Shown: piece after piece, positions 18,551 to 28,863 of the stretch
Position numbering within the stretch: position 1 is the first letter of the stretch
Layout of the letters: the number at the start of each line of letters is the position of its first letter
Source of the DNA: an uncultured Pirellulaceae bacterium
Lineage (GTDB): Bacteria > Planctomycetota > Planctomycetia > Pirellulales > Pirellulaceae
Length of the DNA: 55,767 nucleotides
Assembly: GCA_938091115.1 (NCBI GenBank)
Contig: CALKNI010000153.1
Coordinates: forward strand, 1-55,767
Direction: 5' to 3'
Made by a program: the position numbers and the translations under genes
Notes under the pieces: generated by a model
Seen by the model: the letters and a program-made list of their open reading frames with translations, nothing else
Told to the model about the DNA's origin: nothing
Databases searched by the model: none

Positions 18551-19726
18551 TTAGCACCGTTGTTTGACCAATTTGTCGAACCAAGCCAACTCTTTTGCAA
18601 TGCCTTCAGCGAGAGTTGGTGATTGCATTTCTTCAGGAAGCACGTTCCAGGCGTAAGTTTCGACCTCGAAATGAGGGGCTTCAGGACAGAAAGATTGGAT
18701 GGAGTCGAGGCAGTTCGCGATGTCAAATTGCGTTGTCCCGATTTGGTCAACGGTTTCCGTGAAAATCGGAACGTGGAAATGAACCCGCCAGCATCCTTGA
18801 GGGTCAGTTCCTGCTGAGTTAAGGGCGTCGGAGAGGTCTTGGAAAAATAGCGTTTCGGTGTCGGTGCGGACCACGGTCTGGTGTAGGTACTTTGGTTCTG
18901 CAAAACGCGCGAGTTGCTGCAGTTTCTCCTGCTTTTGAGTTGGTGTCGATTGTTCGAAATTGACTTCTACGGCGGAAGATACTTGTACTTTTCCGATTCT
19001 AATGTTTGCCTCGCAGTATTGTTCGATGGCTTTGTTTTGCGTTTCGAACATAACCGCAGAATGGCAGATGTCATGGCAAACGCCAAAGCGAGACTTGATG
19101 AGATTCGTTTCAGTTTGACCTTGGTCACATAAGTGTTCGTCGAAAAATTGAATGACGTCCTCGCACGTGTCGAGTACGCATCCGGGTTCGGGCTCAATGC
19201 AAATGACTAGGTCTCGTCCTTCGGTTTCTGCGATTCTGTCCAAGTGTTCTGCACATTTCTGGATATTAATTGCGCAACTTTTGAAAAACTCGGAAATCTG
19301 AGACGGCGGTGTGCCGTCTGGGAGTGGCCATCCCAGTGGAAGCGTTGAAATCGTCCCATTTTGCCCTTGGGGTAAAAGGGTGTTGAGGATGTTGGCCAAT
19401 TGAATAGTGTACTGGAGGCGTTCGGGTTGAGCCCAAGTTGGCAAGTATACCTCATGTTTAACTACCTCTTGGTGAAAGTCACCAAATGGAAATCCGTTAA
19501 GAGTGTAGGGAACTAAATCGTGTTCTTGCAGCCAATCTCGAAATTGGAGACAGGTATCAGTGTGTTCTAACTCATTTGCTGTGGTAGCGCTGAGCCAAAG
19601 CCCGATGCCTAAAGATTCGGTTGGTGAGAATTTTGATTTTACATCGAGGCTATGTTTAATAAGATTCTGTTTTACCTCTTCCAGCGTCCTACCAGGGTGA
19701 ACGTTTCCACAATAGCCAATCTTCAT
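18551..19726 (-). CDS. EboE-like sugar-phosphate isomerase/epimerase family barrel
   Basis: The 391-residue protein begins with IGYCGNVHPGRTLEEV, then GIGLWLSATTANEL, YTLNGFPFGDFHQEVVKHEV and a later CIEPEPGC and CHDICHSAV. These are features of the EboE family, a TIM-barrel relative of xylose isomerases. In other bacteria EboE occurs in eboABCDEF clusters tied to export of isoprenoid or indole-alkaloid metabolites. No other ebo gene is adjacent here, so the role is unassigned. His and Glu residues that could bind metal are present. It is convergent with the upstream dehydrogenase gene. Confidence 0.75.
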   Translation of the reverse strand: MKIGYCGNVHPGRTLEEVKQNLIKHSLDVKSKFSPTESLGIGLWLSATTANELEHTDTCLQFRDWLQEHDLVPYTLNGFPFGDFHQEVVKHEVYLPTWAQPERLQYTIQLANILNTLLPQGQNGTISTLPLGWPLPDGTPPSQISEFFKSCAINIQKCAEHLDRIAETEGRDLVICIEPEPGCVLDTCEDVIQFFDEHLCDQGQTETNLIKSRFGVCHDICHSAVMFETQNKAIEQYCEANIRIGKVQVSSAVEVNFEQSTPTQKQEKLQQLARFAEPKYLHQTVVRTDTETLFFQDLSDALNSAGTDPQGCWRVHFHVPIFTETVDQIGTTQFDIANCLDSIQSFCPEAPHFEVETYAWNVLPEEMQSPTLAEGIAKELAWFDKLVKQRC

Positions 19727-19855
19727 TGAGTTTCTGTCTGTTGTTTAAGTAAGGTGTCAGTGTGGCTACAATTTTATCAGTCGTTTGTTCTTTAGTCCAA
19801 AAGATTTGTGCGACGGAGCAGTTGAAGATTGAAAAGTAGCCAGTCTAATTTCTGA

Positions 19856-20284
19856 TTAGTCCTTGAGTTGAACGGTTTCCAGTCGTGACAAACAGCAAGT
19901 TGCCATCGCGAGAAAGAACCAACCGCCGATGAAAGAGAGTCCCCCGAGCGGTACGATCGCGCCAAGAAATGGTTTTTCTAATATTACCAATGCGTAAAGT
20001 AGCCCCGAAAATAAACAGATTCCCATTAAAAACAGAAACCCTGCAATCTTGGCAAACTTTGACGGACGAAGCAGAGTAATCATGCCAACCAAGATGATAC
20101 CGAGCGAATGGTACATTTGATAAGCCGCTGCAGTCCTCCAGTTTTCAATTCGCTTGTTAACCATCTCTGAGTTCTCGCCGTGAATCTCTCCCAGGCGTTC
20201 GCTAAGTCCGTGAGCACCAAAAGCACCAAACCCGACAGCGAGTCCTGCAAGTAGGCAGCCTAAAAACATCCAATGGCGATTCAT
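19856..20284 (-). CDS. DUF423 small membrane protein (YgdD family)
   Basis: The 142-residue protein carries about four membrane helices and the DUF423 hallmark near its N-terminus (AVGFGAFGAHGL). A QMYHSLGIILVGM block and the closing GGLSFIGGWFFLA helix agree with the family. DUF423 proteins are inner-membrane proteins without an established function. The gene lies between the EboE-like gene and the divergent peptidase fusion, and has no evident operon partner. Confidence 0.88.
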   Translation of the reverse strand: MNRHWMFLGCLLAGLAVGFGAFGAHGLSERLGEIHGENSEMVNKRIENWRTAAAYQMYHSLGIILVGMITLLRPSKFAKIAGFLFLMGICLFSGLLYALVILEKPFLGAIVPLGGLSFIGGWFFLAMATCCLSRLETVQLKD

Positions 20285-20483
20285 TCATTCTCTCCAGGGG
20301 TTGGGAAGCACTTGCAGATGTTTTAAGAAAACAATCGAAATGCCCTGTCAATGGTTGCGGTTTTCACTAGTGTGTTTTCAAATATTATAGCCGTAAATGA
20401 AAATCCAATGTTGGTGCTGGGTGCAATTCGGTAATCGACAATGTGTTCGTTTTTTTATTTAATTGATATGAGCTGAAGTAAAC

Positions 20484-23400
20484 ATGAAATTGTTTTTCTC
20501 CCTTGTTGGCGTCTTGGCAATGATGAATTTTTCGACAACCAACTGTGTTTCCCAAACGAGTGGCGATTCTAATCAGTTTCCATTGACGGTCGCCGAATCA
20601 AGTGATTTCCAGTCGACATCGAAATCAGCGGAAGTTATTGGATTTATCGATTCTTGCGTGAAAAAAGCTCCTCATGTTTCTCGATTTGATTGGGGAGAAA
20701 CCGTCGAAGGTAAAACGCTAGTCGGAGCGATCGTTGCCAATCAAGCTTACAAACTGGGAGACCAAGACGACCGAAATGTGGTTCTCTTGCTCGGCAACAT
20801 CCATAGCGGCGAATGTGCAGGCAAAGAGGCTTTGTTGATACTGTTGCGAGAGTTAACCGATAACCCCGCTCATCCCTGGTTAAAAAAGAACGTGATTCTA
20901 TTTGCGCCGAATTATAATGCTGACGGCAATGACCGAATGGGCAAAGACAATCGTCCTGGACAGGTCGGTCCCGTTAACGGAATGGGGCGCCGTGAAAACG
21001 CTCAGCAATTAGATCTGAATCGAGATTTTTCAAAAATTGAATCTCCCGAAGCGCGTGCGTTGGTTCGTTTAATTGATACTTGTAATCCCCACCTCTTCGT
21101 CGATTGCCACACCACGAATGGTTCAAAACACCAATACAGCCTGACTTATGATATCCCTCATAATCCTGCGACGGCTGAGCCAATTCGCCGATTCCTGCGC
21201 GAGAAAATGATGCCTGCTGTGACTGAGCAGTTGGCGAAGCAGGGTACTAAAACGTTTTATTACGGTAACTTCAATCGGGAGCATACTCGTTGGACAACGT
21301 ACGGGCACGAACCTCGCTACAGTACAGAGTACGTTGGGCTCCGCGGAAGGTTGGCGATTCTTTCAGAGGCCTACAGTTATTTGGATTACAAAGGGAGGAT
21401 TTTTGCAACCAAAGACTTTGTTTCTGGATTACTGGACTATGTCACAGAAAACTCGCGAGTCGTTCATCAGCTATTGGAATCTGTCGATCGGGAGTTGATT
21501 GAGACTGCTTCCATTGAACCGTCTCGTTTAAGTTTATCCCTCGCTGCCAAGAACGGTCCATTCGAGGAAAAGTTCATTTTGAAGGGGTTTAAAGATGGCG
21601 AACCTTACGATTACGAGTGTGAGTTCATTTCAAAATATGAACCAACAAAAACAACTCAATTTGCATTTGCCTACATTATTCCTGAGGGTTTCGAGCGCGT
21701 GGTCGATCGTTTGCTCATGCACGGAGTGAATGTTGAGCGTTTGTCCAGTGATTTGTCAGCAGAAGTCGAGGTCGACCGGATTGTTGCGTTAGACCGTGCA
21801 GATCGAGCCTTTCAAAAACATAAAATGGTTCGCTTGGATGCGGATCGAGAGAGTCGCGAATTAGTCATCCCTGCTGGGAGCTACCTCGTTAAAACTGGGC
21901 AACCGTTAGGGCGTTGGGTTAGCTACATGTTGGAAGCGAATTCGGACGACGGGTACGCATTTTGGAATTTTTTTGACAGTGTTTTGAAACCCACGGAATT
22001 ATTTCCAGTACTCCGGTTGCCGCGGCCAATGGAAATTGAAACGAAAGCGGTAGACGAAGTTCCTCGGGATGGGCAGCTTTCGCTAGAGTTGATTGACGGG
22101 CCCAGTAGCCTATTGTCCGGTTTAGCAAGGACTCCCCGTTGGTTCGGGCAGTCAAACTGGTTGACGACCGGATTGTATAACGATTCGGCATTAATCGATG
22201 CTGAAAGTGCTTCTATTGTTAGTCAACCTGGTCGCCCTTATCAAACAAATGAAGTTACAGAGGCGTTGATTGAAGCTGGGCTTGAAAAAGTGGCTGCTGA
22301 TTTACTTGCTCAGTGTGATCCCATTTTGCCCACCAATAATCGAGTAGCGGTTTTTAGTGATAATGGCTATTCAGCAATTTATTACATCGAAAATGCGGAT
22401 GCTACACGACCGAAAGCGATGGTGATCGCCAAGCCTGGCGATGCGGCCGAGTTGTTTCACTTTAATGACCAAGAGAACCGGCTTGCATACTGTACCAAGA
22501 AAGGTCTGAATGTTTTGAATTTAGCTTCGCGTCAGATTAGAACCGTGGCAAGCGAAGATGAAAAACACCTTGTTGGTAAATTGGACTGGGTCTACCAAGA
22601 GGAACTTTATGGCCGTGGCAATTTTAAGGGATACTGGTGGCAGACCAATGGGAATCAGATTGCATTTCTTCAATTAGACGAAACGCCTTTGATACCGTTT
22701 ACCGTTATGGATCATATGCCGGTTCGGGGTAAATCGGAAATGACGAATTACCCCAAGGCGGGAGACCCCAATCCTGTTGTCAAAGTCGGAGTCGTGGGCG
22801 GACCAGCCTGGTCAACTAAATGGGTTGATCTTTCTGCGTACAAAAACGATGAAATTTTGGTTTCAGGAGTTTCTTGGTCAAGTGATGGGAAGCGGTTACT
22901 GATTCAGGTCCAAAATCGTGAGCAGACATGGCTTGATCTTGTTGCGGTAAATGAAAAAGGAGAGGATCCGAAACTTCTTTTTCGTGACAAGACCCCGGCC
23001 TGGATCGAATCGCCGGGTGACCCGGTATTGTTGAACGACGGCGATTTTCTATGGCGAAGTCCGCGCACGGGCTACAGCCACATTTATCGATACAACGCGG
23101 ATGGGCAGTTGAAATCTGCGGTGACCGAGGGCGAGTGGGAAGTTCGTTCTTTGCTGGGAGTTTCGGAAGATAAGCGATATTGTTTTTTTACTGCCGCGAA
23201 GGAATTGCCAACTGAGATTCATGCGTATCGCCTAGATCTAGAGTCTGGAGATTTAGTTGATTTGACTCCCGAAAATGGAGAGCATGCTGTTAATTTTAGT
23301 AAGGATATGTCTTTTTTTATTGACGGCTGGAGTGACGTCGAAACGACTCCGAGATTTCTTTTGCGTAATTGCGAAGGAACCATTTTAAGAGAATTCAACG

Positions 23401-24200
23401 GTTCCTCTGATGATCGTATTGATTACTTTGGTGGAGCGCGTGTCGATTTCCTGGAGGTACCATCGGACAACCAACAGCCGATGGATGCCATGCTGATCAA
23501 ACCGCCGAATTTCGACCCAAGTAAAAAATATCCGGTTCTGGTTCATATTTACGCTGGTCCTCAAGCGCCTCGCGTGCGTAATCGATTTGGAGGAGCGCAG
23601 GCGCTGTGGCACCAGATGTTGGCCCAGCAGGGGTATGTTATCTGGATTTGTGATAACCAATCCGCGAGTTACCGCAGCGTAAAACAGGCCTGGCCGATTC
23701 ATCAAAATTTTGCCGTCAATGAACTGGCTGACATTGAGCGCGGGGTTGCCTGGTTGAAAAAGCGCGCCTGGGTTGACAATGAGCGAATCGGTATTTGGGG
23801 GTGGAGTTATGGTGGGTACATGACGGCCTATGCAATGACGCACTCAGACACGTTTAAAATGGGGATTTCAGGTGCACCCGTGACGGATTGGAAAAATTAT
23901 GATTCGATTTACACCGAGCGTTACATGGGGCTACCGAATGAAAATCCCGATGGTTATTTCAAGGCTTCAGTTTTGTACGGTAAAGCGAGTGAGTTAAAGG
24001 GAGATCTCTTGTTGATCCACGGCACCATTGACGACAATGTTCATCTCAACAACACCGTACAATTCGTAAAAGAGCTGCAGGATGCGGGAATGCAGTTTGA
24101 GCTGATGTTGTACCCAGGCAATCGACATTCCATTCGTGATGAAAAGCAATCAGCCCATCTCCGTAAATTAATGACCGATTTTATCCACGAACATCTTTAG
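20484..24200 (+). CDS. Secreted fusion of M14 carboxypeptidase and DPP4-type S9 peptidase
   Basis: One unbroken frame of 1238 residues starts with a signal peptide (MKLFFSLVGVLAMMNF). Residues 60-330 form an M14 zinc carboxypeptidase: HSGE near 108-111 supplies zinc ligands His and Glu, DCHTTNG near 206 the second His, and ILSEAYSY near 292 the catalytic Glu. An accessory region to about 540 follows. The remainder is a prolyl oligopeptidase of the DPP4 type: the YQEELYGRGNF block near 703 has the double Glu that grips peptide N-termini, GWSYGGY near 1108 the nucleophile Ser, DDNVH near 1183 the Asp, and GNRHS near 1214 the His. Both active sites appear complete. It would digest peptides from both ends outside the cytoplasm. 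Confidence 0.9.
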   Translation: MKLFFSLVGVLAMMNFSTTNCVSQTSGDSNQFPLTVAESSDFQSTSKSAEVIGFIDSCVKKAPHVSRFDWGETVEGKTLVGAIVANQAYKLGDQDDRNVVLLLGNIHSGECAGKEALLILLRELTDNPAHPWLKKNVILFAPNYNADGNDRMGKDNRPGQVGPVNGMGRRENAQQLDLNRDFSKIESPEARALVRLIDTCNPHLFVDCHTTNGSKHQYSLTYDIPHNPATAEPIRRFLREKMMPAVTEQLAKQGTKTFYYGNFNREHTRWTTYGHEPRYSTEYVGLRGRLAILSEAYSYLDYKGRIFATKDFVSGLLDYVTENSRVVHQLLESVDRELIETASIEPSRLSLSLAAKNGPFEEKFILKGFKDGEPYDYECEFISKYEPTKTTQFAFAYIIPEGFERVVDRLLMHGVNVERLSSDLSAEVEVDRIVALDRADRAFQKHKMVRLDADRESRELVIPAGSYLVKTGQPLGRWVSYMLEANSDDGYAFWNFFDSVLKPTELFPVLRLPRPMEIETKAVDEVPRDGQLSLELIDGPSSLLSGLARTPRWFGQSNWLTTGLYNDSALIDAESASIVSQPGRPYQTNEVTEALIEAGLEKVAADLLAQCDPILPTNNRVAVFSDNGYSAIYYIENADATRPKAMVIAKPGDAAELFHFNDQENRLAYCTKKGLNVLNLASRQIRTVASEDEKHLVGKLDWVYQEELYGRGNFKGYWWQTNGNQIAFLQLDETPLIPFTVMDHMPVRGKSEMTNYPKAGDPNPVVKVGVVGGPAWSTKWVDLSAYKNDEILVSGVSWSSDGKRLLIQVQNREQTWLDLVAVNEKGEDPKLLFRDKTPAWIESPGDPVLLNDGDFLWRSPRTGYSHIYRYNADGQLKSAVTEGEWEVRSLLGVSEDKRYCFFTAAKELPTEIHAYRLDLESGDLVDLTPENGEHAVNFSKDMSFFIDGWSDVETTPRFLLRNCEGTILREFNGSSDDRIDYFGGARVDFLEVPSDNQQPMDAMLIKPPNFDPSKKYPVLVHIYAGPQAPRVRNRFGGAQALWHQMLAQQGYVIWICDNQSASYRSVKQAWPIHQNFAVNELADIERGVAWLKKRAWVDNERIGIWGWSYGGYMTAYAMTHSDTFKMGISGAPVTDWKNYDSIYTERYMGLPNENPDGYFKASVLYGKASELKGDLLLIHGTIDDNVHLNNTVQFVKELQDAGMQFELMLYPGNRHSIRDEKQSAHLRKLMTDFIHEHL

Positions 24201-24635
24201 GATGTGGCTTTCATAGAGACATGCGGAGTGGGGCTGGAAATTTGAGTTTTGAACAGGTTTCCCTGCGAGCTGGCTGTTGATTTCCCAGAAATTTCAGTGC
24301 TTGCTGGTGCTTTCACTTCAATGATAAGATTCCTGAAGTTTCTTGATTAGTTTGTGGGATTGGTGTTGACTCAATTTTGGGCGATATTTTAGGTTAGAGT
24401 GCTGTGTCATGGAGGGCACAAACTTCATAGCAGCAAACCAGCAAAAAACCGAAAGACCACACGGAAGTGGATTTTAAAAATAGTTGCTTGGTAACGGCTA
24501 TCACCACAGTAGAATGTTGGACGGCGTAACGAACGTTGCTCCCCCACGTTTTCTATTGATCGCTAGCGAGTTGTTCGCTCGGCGACCTCCAAACGAACAA
24601 GGGTTCGTGGCTGTGTCACAGTATGGAGTTCTTTG
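24201..24635 (+). other. Non-coding interval upstream of dnaG
   Basis: There is no gene in these 435 bases. A TTGACT at 24366-24371 could be a -35 element for dnaG, but no good -10 lies at a normal distance, so I do not call a promoter. Short palindromic strings such as CGCTAGCG occur near 24563. Nothing else stands out. Confidence 0.4.
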
Positions 24636-26519
24636 GTGTCTCAAGTTCCTAATTTCGATGTAAAAGATCAGGTCAAACAAGCAACCGATGTGGTTGACTT
24701 GATTGGCAGCGAGATGAATTTGCGTCGTCAGGGCTCTATTTATGTGGGTCATTGTCCGTGGCATGATGACCAGAAGCCAAGTTTTCAGGTCAATCCGAAT
24801 AAGCAAAATTGGGTTTGTTATCCGTGTGACGTGCGCGGTGACGTGTTTGACTTTGTGATGAAACGCGAAGGTGTTGATTTTCGCGAAGCACTCGAAATCC
24901 TTGCGGAGCGAGCTGGGATTGAGGTTCGTTCTTTCCAGAAAAAAGTGGTGAAGGGCTCGGCAGATGATAAGGCGACGCTTTATCGTGCAATGGCTTGGGC
25001 CGAGCAGGAGTACCACGAATGTCTGTTGAACTCTGATGCTGCGATTCCAATTAGAGACTACCTCTCTGAGCGTGGGATTACCCAGGAGAGTATTGATCGG
25101 TTTCGAGTTGGGTTTGCCCCTTTGTCGTGGTCTTGGCTGGTTGATCGGTCCAGTGGTACCAGGTTCTCACCCGAGATATTACAAGCTTGTGGTCTCGTTT
25201 CAGCGAATGATCGGGGGGGGTGGTACGAAAGATTTCGTGGTCGAGTTTTGTTTCCTATCCGGGACACGCAAGAGCGAACGATTGCTTTGGGGGGGCGGGT
25301 GGTTCCGAGTCTTTATCCACAGGGAGATGCTCCACCTGCGAAGTATGTCAATTCTCCCGAAACGCGCCTTTTTTCTAAAAGCAAGAACTTGTATGCGTTG
25401 AATCTTGCTAGGAATCATGTCCAAAAGACAAACGTCAAAGATAAGCGCCTTGTGATTGTCGAAGGTTACACGGACGTCGTTGCAGCCTGGCAGGCCGGTC
25501 TTACGAATGTTGTGGCTGCTTTGGGCGTTGCTCTGAATGAGCAGCATATACGGCTAATTAAGCGGTTTGCAGATGGGATTACGTTGGTTCTTGATGGTGA
25601 TGAAGCCGGTCAGCGTACCATGAATACGGTTCTTGATTTATTTGTTGCCCATGATATCGACTTGCGAATTCTGAGTCTTCCCAGAGGGTTAGATCCCTTC
25701 GACTATTTAATGGCAGAGGGAGGAGAGGCATTTCAGGCTTTGGTCGATAAGGCGCCAGATGCAATCGCTCATAAGATCCACGTCGAGACTCGTGGCGTTG
25801 ATTTGGTTAATGATACTCATCGTTCTAATCAGGCGCTTGAGAATATTTTAAAAACCCTTGCTGGTATCCCAGAGCAGACCCTTGGTGGTTCGACTGCTAA
25901 GAGTATTCGCGAAGATCAGATGTTATTGCGATTAGGGCGGCAATTTCAATTGGCACCGGAAATGGTTCGTCGTCGACTCAAGGATCTACGGAGTAAGCAA
26001 CGCGTTCGACCTGAAGCAAGGGGCTCAGCAGCTAAGCAGGATTTAGTCGACTATTCGAAGTTTGACAAAAAAGAATCTGAGCTCGTGCAGTTGCTGCTTC
26101 AGGATCCTTCTCTGTTGGATCGGGCAGTGGAGAATGTTTCACCCGAGCAATTTCGTGTTGGCGTTCTTCGTGATTTGTATGAGATTATGGGGGAGTTTTT
26201 TCATGAGGGGAAAGGTGTAGGCTACCAGCAATTGACAGTTGAACTTGAGGAGCCACGTTTGAGAAAGCTGGTAGATTATCTGAACGCCGAAGCGACAGCA
26301 AAAAGAGAGACGAACGTGGAGGAGGGGGCTGCCTATGCGATGGATTTCGAAGCCCAGTTGCAATCGATCATCTTGCGATTTAACGAGCGGGAAGTTGAAT
26401 CCGGGACTCAGGCGAAGATTTCAAGATTACATTCCGGTGGCTTAGATGAAGACGAAGAGAAGCGTGCGTTGGAAGAATTATTTAGACAGCAGCTTCAGAA
26501 ACCTAACAATTCAGTGTGA
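24636..26519 (+). CDS. dnaG: DNA primase
   Basis: DnaG makes the RNA primers for DNA replication. The zinc finger near residues 40-65 reads CPWHDDQKPSFQV then WVCYPCDVRGDVFDF. The catalytic TOPRIM core follows, with VIVEGYTDVVAAWQAGL near 276 and TLVLDGDEAGQ near 317. The C-terminal region of about 150 residues would bind DnaB. The length of 627 residues is normal. A GGAG ribosome site at 24624-24627 lies 8 bases before the GTG at 24636, which I prefer to the TTG at 24633. The gene precedes rpoD, as in the classic macromolecular-synthesis operon, but without rpsU and with a 350-base gap. Confidence 0.95.
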   Translation: MSQVPNFDVKDQVKQATDVVDLIGSEMNLRRQGSIYVGHCPWHDDQKPSFQVNPNKQNWVCYPCDVRGDVFDFVMKREGVDFREALEILAERAGIEVRSFQKKVVKGSADDKATLYRAMAWAEQEYHECLLNSDAAIPIRDYLSERGITQESIDRFRVGFAPLSWSWLVDRSSGTRFSPEILQACGLVSANDRGGWYERFRGRVLFPIRDTQERTIALGGRVVPSLYPQGDAPPAKYVNSPETRLFSKSKNLYALNLARNHVQKTNVKDKRLVIVEGYTDVVAAWQAGLTNVVAALGVALNEQHIRLIKRFADGITLVLDGDEAGQRTMNTVLDLFVAHDIDLRILSLPRGLDPFDYLMAEGGEAFQALVDKAPDAIAHKIHVETRGVDLVNDTHRSNQALENILKTLAGIPEQTLGGSTAKSIREDQMLLRLGRQFQLAPEMVRRRLKDLRSKQRVRPEARGSAAKQDLVDYSKFDKKESELVQLLLQDPSLLDRAVENVSPEQFRVGVLRDLYEIMGEFFHEGKGVGYQQLTVELEEPRLRKLVDYLNAEATAKRETNVEEGAAYAMDFEAQLQSIILRFNEREVESGTQAKISRLHSGGLDEDEEKRALEELFRQQLQKPNNSV

Positions 26520-26868
26520 GAATTTGGGAAATTTGATTGTCTGAGGCCTTGTATTTGCGGTTGTTCGCAAGTGATGCCGAGGAAATTTGGGTTTTCCGTA
26601 TGTTGAGATAAGAAGAAGCGCTTAAGTGTTTTGCAGGCCCATGGATGGGAGGCAGCTTGAGTGTTGATCGACAGTTGAAATTGAGGTGAGTGTGCGGTGT
26701 GGCTGAGCCATCCGCAAATTCCATAAGTTTTGCGTTTAGTCTGGTTCCGCGCGAGAGGGACATTCTCAGGGCAATCCGGCTTGGTAGCACTCGACTAAGG
26801 CCTCTTTGAGAGATTTCAACGTAGATCGGTTGGCGTCCAGCGCGAAATGGATTTCGCAGGAGTACGAC
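26520..26868 (+). other. dnaG-rpoD intergenic region
   Basis: There is no supported gene in these 349 bases. The rpoD promoter probably lies here but I see no clean -35/-10 pair. The only clear structure is the hairpin abutting the rpoD ribosome site, listed separately. Confidence 0.45.
26842..26862 (+). promoter_or_regulatory. Hairpin joined to the rpoD Shine-Dalgarno sequence
   Basis: GCGAAA at 26842-26847 pairs with TTTCGC at 26852-26857 around a TGGA tetraloop. AGGAG follows immediately at 26858-26862. The hairpin therefore stacks directly on the ribosome site of rpoD and could influence its translation. This is an inference from position only. Confidence 0.4.
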
Positions 26869-28695
26869 GTGGAAATGACAGCAAACGGTAGCAATACCGC
26901 GAAACAGCAGAATTTTGAAATTGATGAGAACGAGCTAGCGAAAATCATCAAAAAGGGTAAATCTCAAGGTTTTTTAACCTACGAAGATGTAACCGATTAC
27001 CTCCCCGATGAGGTTGTTGGTGCTGAAAAATTGAACGGTTTGATTGCGGCGATTGAAAAATCAGGGATCGAACTGTGCGACGCTGCCTCACTTCCCGGAG
27101 ATGTGTCTGTAGAAGACATTCCAAAAGCAGATGTGGACAGGGAAAATGCAGTCCCGCAACCACTTGGCAAATTACCTCGTCCTAGTGACGATCCGATTCG
27201 AATGTATCTTAGTCAGATGGCGGTGATTCCGCTGCTGGGGCGAGACGAAGAAATTTCATTGGCAAAACGAATTGAGATTGCGAGGAAACGTTACCGAAGA
27301 GGTGTGCTAACGAGTAACTACGCATTGATGGCAACGTTTGAAACTCTCAAGCGGGTCTACGCCGGCGAGTTGCCATTTGACCGAACCATTAAGGTTTCAC
27401 TGACCGAGAATCTGACGAAAGAACAGATTCAGGCAAGAATGCCCCATAATTTCAAAACGATGGAGCACTTATTGAATGAGAATGCGAAAGATTTCAGGCT
27501 GCTGATTAGTAAGCAGACGGGTGAAGTTGAGAAAATGTCAGCAAGGAAAAGATTTCTTGCCCGCCGGGCGAAACTCGTAGTTTTGGTGGAGGAGTTAAGT
27601 CTTCGGTCCAGGCGGATCAGTCCCATGATCAAGCAATTGAGAAACTACTCAGATCGCATGAATTTGATTCGAAGTCAGTTACGGGATGGGGGGGCCGATG
27701 CTCCAACCGAAGTCGAAAGGAAGCACCTTAGGTCCGAACTGGCTCGCTTGGTGGCACTTTGCCAGGAAAGCCCGGCAAGCCTCGAAAAGCGAGTGAGTGA
27801 CTGTGAGAAGTTTTTCTCTGAATTTGAAAATGCGAAACGACAACTGTCGAGTTGTAATCTTCGGTTGGTGGTTTCGATCGCTAAAAAGTACCGTAATCGC
27901 GGTATGAGTTTTCTTGATTTGATTCAAGAGGGGAATACGGGCCTGATGCGTGCCGTCGATAAGTACGAGTACCGCCGCGGGTTTAAGTTCTCAACTTATG
28001 CTACGTGGTGGATCCGTCAGGCGATCACGCGAGCAATTGCTGATCAAGCGCGGACTATTCGGATTCCGGTTCATATGATTGATGTCCTTTCGCGACTGAG
28101 AAATATTCAGAAAGCTCTCCATCAAGAGACAAGGCGTCCGCCAACGATGGAAGAGATTGCTGTCCGGGCTCAAATGGATGTTGATGAGGTTCGACGTGTG
28201 CTCGACATTGGGCGTCACCCAGTGAGTTTGGATCGTCCTGTTGGCGAGGGAGATGACTGTAGTTTTGGCGAATTTATTGAAGATTCGCACACTGATAATC
28301 CCGTTCGTGCAGCCACCAATTGCATCCTTCGAGATAAAATCGACGGGCTTTTGAAGACACTGACGTATCGCGAGCGGGAGATCATTCGTTTGCGGTATGG
28401 CCTTGGAGACGGTTATACCTATACGCTTGAAGAAGTTGGTCGGATTTTTAAAGTAACTCGTGAACGGGTTCGTCAGATCGAAGCGAAAGCGGTTAGAAAG
28501 CTACAAAACCCAGTGCGAAGTCAGCAGCTCGAAGGTTTTGTTCCAGCATTGGGCAATCTCGCCCCCGGGGCAACTTCGGAAATCGAAGAAGCGAATAGCT
28601 CGGGTGATGCGGACGGGGCAAACGGTTCGGTTGCCACCATTGATAACTCATCAGAATTATTCGATTTTGGAGTTTTGCAGGATAGTCAGAACTGA
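26869..28695 (+). CDS. rpoD: RNA polymerase principal sigma factor
   Basis: This primary sigma-70 factor directs RNA polymerase to housekeeping promoters. Region 1.2 is seen at [19 protein letters not shown] non-conserved region of about 190 residues, rich in basic helices, follows. Region 2 is [15 protein letters not shown] through [15 protein letters not shown]. Region 3 begins [14 protein letters not shown]. Region 4 includes [15 protein letters not shown] and [17 protein letters not shown]. The protein is 609 residues. GTG at 26869 is preferred because AGGAG ends 6 bases upstream; an ATG at 26875 is the alternative. A strong terminator follows 46 bases after the stop. Confidence 0.95.
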   Translation: MEMTANGSNTAKQQNFEIDENELAKIIKKGKSQGFLTYEDVTDYLPDEVVGAEKLNGLIAAIEKSGIELCDAASLPGDVSVEDIPKADVDRENAVPQPLGKLPRPSDDPIRMYLSQMAVIPLLGRDEEISLAKRIEIARKRYRRGVLTSNYALMATFETLKRVYAGELPFDRTIKVSLTENLTKEQIQARMPHNFKTMEHLLNENAKDFRLLISKQTGEVEKMSARKRFLARRAKLVVLVEELSLRSRRISPMIKQLRNYSDRMNLIRSQLRDGGADAPTEVERKHLRSELARLVALCQESPASLEKRVSDCEKFFSEFENAKRQLSSCNLRLVVSIAKKYRNRGMSFLDLIQEGNTGLMRAVDKYEYRRGFKFSTYATWWIRQAITRAIADQARTIRIPVHMIDVLSRLRNIQKALHQETRRPPTMEEIAVRAQMDVDEVRRVLDIGRHPVSLDRPVGEGDDCSFGEFIEDSHTDNPVRAATNCILRDKIDGLLKTLTYREREIIRLRYGLGDGYTYTLEEVGRIFKVTRERVRQIEAKAVRKLQNPVRSQQLEGFVPALGNLAPGATSEIEEANSSGDADGANGSVATIDNSSELFDFGVLQDSQN

Positions 28696-28739
28696 AAATG
28701 TCTGGCTTAATTACGGTAAAATTAACTTAGTGAACAAGG

Positions 28740-28773
28740 AACCTCTGACCAGTGATGGTCAGAGGTTTTTTTT
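28740..28773 (+). terminator. Intrinsic terminator after rpoD
   Basis: AACCTCTGACC at 28740-28750 pairs with GGTCAGAGGTT at 28757-28767 around a 6-base loop, and the following bases are nearly all T. This is a textbook Rho-independent terminator on the plus strand. Confidence 0.9.
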
Positions 28774-28863
28774 ATTGGTACGATGCTACGACTGAGGGGA
28801 GGAACTGTCTTGGAATCAAGTGACAGATCCTGCTCGTTTCTTAACAAGTGGAGGTGAAAGCTA

